NCBI GenBank assembly: GCA_948896875.1
Contig: CAQUWW010000152.1
Location: forward strand, 1-7,007
DNA length: 7,007 nt
From: an uncultured Acetatifactor sp.
Lineage (GTDB): Bacteria > Bacillota > Clostridia > Lachnospirales > Lachnospiraceae
Direction of reading: 5' to 3'
How positions within the stretch are numbered: the first letter of the stretch is position 1; each line of letters begins with the position of its first letter. The notes beneath the pieces are model-generated. The model did not search any database, was not told where the DNA came from, and saw nothing but the letters and a program-made list of their open reading frames with translations. Shown here piece by piece: positions 5,480 to 7,007 of the stretch. Both the position numbers and the translations under genes were made by a program.

Positions 5480-7007
5480 ATGAAAATACGACGATTGCTT
5501 GCCGCGGCATCAGCTGCCATGTTCCTACTGTCAAATGGTCCGGCCGTCAGGGCTGAAGACACATTGTCCGGAGATTCGGAAACGCCCGACAATGTCCCGG
5601 CACAGGAGATATCCTCCGTGGAAGCCCTGGAACCGGATGAGACAGTTCTGGACGAAGCGCCCATGTTCAGCGCCTGGATAGAGCTTTCCCCCCAGGGTTA
5701 TACAGCGGTGGGTACTATTATGGAATCCCTGCCCGATACTTGTCTTGTTCAGCCTTTGTACTCTCTGGATGGGGAATCCTGGCAGACATGTAAAATAACA
5801 TGGAACGATCTGTGGGGCACCGGACTTTCGGAAGATTTTGAAATTTCACAGACAAATACCTGTCTGTACAGCATCGATGAACCCCTGGCCTCTTATCTGG
5901 CCGGAAAGCTGGATCGCTTTTACCTGAAGCTGCAGATCACGCTGGAAAGCGGAATTACCTATGAAACCCAGTCTGCGGTTATCGATCGGGGAGTCCCACA
6001 GCCGCTGCCGGAAGAATTCAGCCCTGTGGCTGATTTCATTCCCGCCATGCGGGTCCGTCAGTGGAGACCGTTCGTAAGTTACGGCCAATACCAGCTCACC
6101 GTAAGCGCCAATATGACGCCGGAAGATATAGCCGCCCTTCTGCCGGATACGCTTCCGGTTGAGATTCAGATTTATCAGGGAATTCAGCCTGTCACAGATG
6201 CAACTGTGAATTGCCCTGTCACCTGGAAGCCTCTGGCCCTGTCACAGCTTGTTTCGGGAGAAAGTGTGGTCATCGAAGATGCGGCGGAGGAAATCATTGT
6301 TCCCGCAGGAACTCTGCTGAGTACGCCGAAGGGTATCTATCAGCTGAAGGACTCCCTGGGCATGGACCATGACGAAATCCGGCTGGTTCTGAATGTGGTT
6401 GCAGAAAATGCAGAGCCCACAGGGGTGCTGTCAGGTTATTTTAAAGGCCTGGAAATCTCTTTTGGCCTGAAACCCACCGGTGCCACAGCCATCCGGGTCT
6501 ATACCCTCTCAGAGGGCGAGTCGTCCTGGACGGAAGTCCCCGGCGCTCTGCTTCCGGCAGCGGTTAATGCCCCATCCTCCACCGCCGACAGCCTCTTTAC
6601 CTTTGTATTATCAGAAGAACAGGAACCCTATCGCTCCTATCTGGCCGCAGAAAACACAGGCGGCGAAGCTGTGCCTTTCCTGGTGGGCCTGAAAATTGAA
6701 GGCGGCGTATATGACGACCGGCAACTGATCCTGGCATGGCCGGACACTTATAAAATTCCTTTACAGCCGCCGACTATCAGCGGTTTGGGCGGAAATGAGG
6801 GCAACGCCGGCTCGGACAATAAAAGTGACAGTACATTGGAAGGGCAGAGACCGGACCTGCCCCAGAATCAGGAAGACGGATCAGATGCGCAGGCGCCGGT
6901 CACGTCCCCTGAACCAGATGACAGACAGGATGCACAGGCACCGGCTACGTCCCCTGAACCTCATGACAGACAGAACGCTCAGGTACCGGCGGCGTCCCCT
7001 GGACCAG
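5480..7007 (+). CDS. Secreted, proline-rich-tailed protein of unknown function (5' part)
   Basis: An open frame of at least 509 codons with no stop, cut by the right edge of the window. Residues 1-25 are a signal peptide (MKIRR, hydrophobic core, cleavage after AVRA), so the product is exported. An acidic linker follows (26-60), then three beta-rich stretches at about 61-170 (including YSLDGESWQTCKITW), 195-308 and 315-428 (ISFGLKPTGATAIRVYTLS to LILAWPDTYKIPLQPP), possibly Ig-like. A low-complexity tail begins near 433 and turns into Pro/Asp/Gln 15-residue repeats from 469. Such tails often span the cell wall before an anchor or further domain, which would lie beyond the window. GGAG (5464-5467) lies 12 nt before the chosen ATG, rather far; an in-frame ATG at 5462 would add six residues but has no ribosome binding site. 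I recognise no enzyme motif. It is divergent from the two-component operon and could be a target of it. Confidence 0.88.
   Translation, partial: MKIRRLLAAASAAMFLLSNGPAVRAEDTLSGDSETPDNVPAQEISSVEALEPDETVLDEAPMFSAWIELSPQGYTAVGTIMESLPDTCLVQPLYSLDGESWQTCKITWNDLWGTGLSEDFEISQTNTCLYSIDEPLASYLAGKLDRFYLKLQITLESGITYETQSAVIDRGVPQPLPEEFSPVADFIPAMRVRQWRPFVSYGQYQLTVSANMTPEDIAALLPDTLPVEIQIYQGIQPVTDATVNCPVTWKPLALSQLVSGESVVIEDAAEEIIVPAGTLLSTPKGIYQLKDSLGMDHDEIRLVLNVVAENAEPTGVLSGYFKGLEISFGLKPTGATAIRVYTLSEGESSWTEVPGALLPAAVNAPSSTADSLFTFVLSEEQEPYRSYLAAENTGGEAVPFLVGLKIEGGVYDDRQLILAWPDTYKIPLQPPTISGLGGNEGNAGSDNKSDSTLEGQRPDLPQNQEDGSDAQAPVTSPEPDDRQDAQAPATSPEPHDRQNAQVPAASPGP
6884..7007 (+). repeat. 45-bp in-frame tandem repeats in the secreted-protein gene
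   Basis: Units lie at 6884-6928, 6929-6973 and 6974-7007 (cut by the window edge). They encode DAQAPVTSPEPDDRQ, DAQAPATSPEPHDRQ and NAQVPAASPGP. Nucleotide differences fall at several positions, both silent and amino-acid changing, so the array has diverged somewhat. The unit count is likely higher beyond the edge and may vary between strains. Confidence 0.88.

Overview
The window looks like chromosomal DNA of a gut-type Clostridia, most likely Lachnospiraceae. This is inferred from strong AGGAG-type ribosome binding sites, MKKK-type lipoprotein signal peptides, an AgrC/AgrA-like GHKL kinase and LytTR regulator pair, a C11 (clostripain-like) lipoprotein protease, and moderately GC-rich codon use. 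No 16S gene or other taxonomic marker is present, so this is a judgement of style.

Layout: four genes on the minus strand are read from right to left. They are a LytTR response regulator (4425-5186), its sensor kinase (3160-4428, ATGA overlap with the regulator), a 328-bp gap holding what looks like the tail of a decayed gene, a 676-residue C11-family cysteine peptidase lipoprotein (801-2831), a 412-bp repeat-bearing gap, and a 119-residue lipoprotein of unknown function (29-388). On the plus strand, divergent from the regulator, a secreted protein gene starts at 5480 and runs off the right end of the window. It is open for at least 509 codons, carries a signal peptide and ends in proline-rich 15-residue repeats. 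A textbook promoter (TTGACA, 17 bp, TACAAT at 5289-5317) points at it.

How the genes may work together: the kinase has an AgrC-like polytopic membrane sensor and the regulator a LytTR DNA-binding domain, an arrangement that in known members responds to extracellular peptides or envelope signals. All the other genes encode exported proteins: two lipoproteins on the outer face of the membrane and one secreted, probably surface-attached protein. A reasonable but untested model is a two-component system controlling neighbouring surface proteins, including a protease. No agrB/agrD-like peptide genes are visible here.

Non-coding structure: two tandem 40-bp repeats, each a long hairpin (508-587); a 10-bp direct repeat with 21-bp periodicity (657-687); a 16-bp AT-rich inverted repeat upstream of the protease gene (2932-2947); and the divergent promoter region with a second, possibly bidirectional -10 element (5359-5366). 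I see no clearly new defence or mobile system. No tRNA, rRNA, CRISPR array or transposase is visible.
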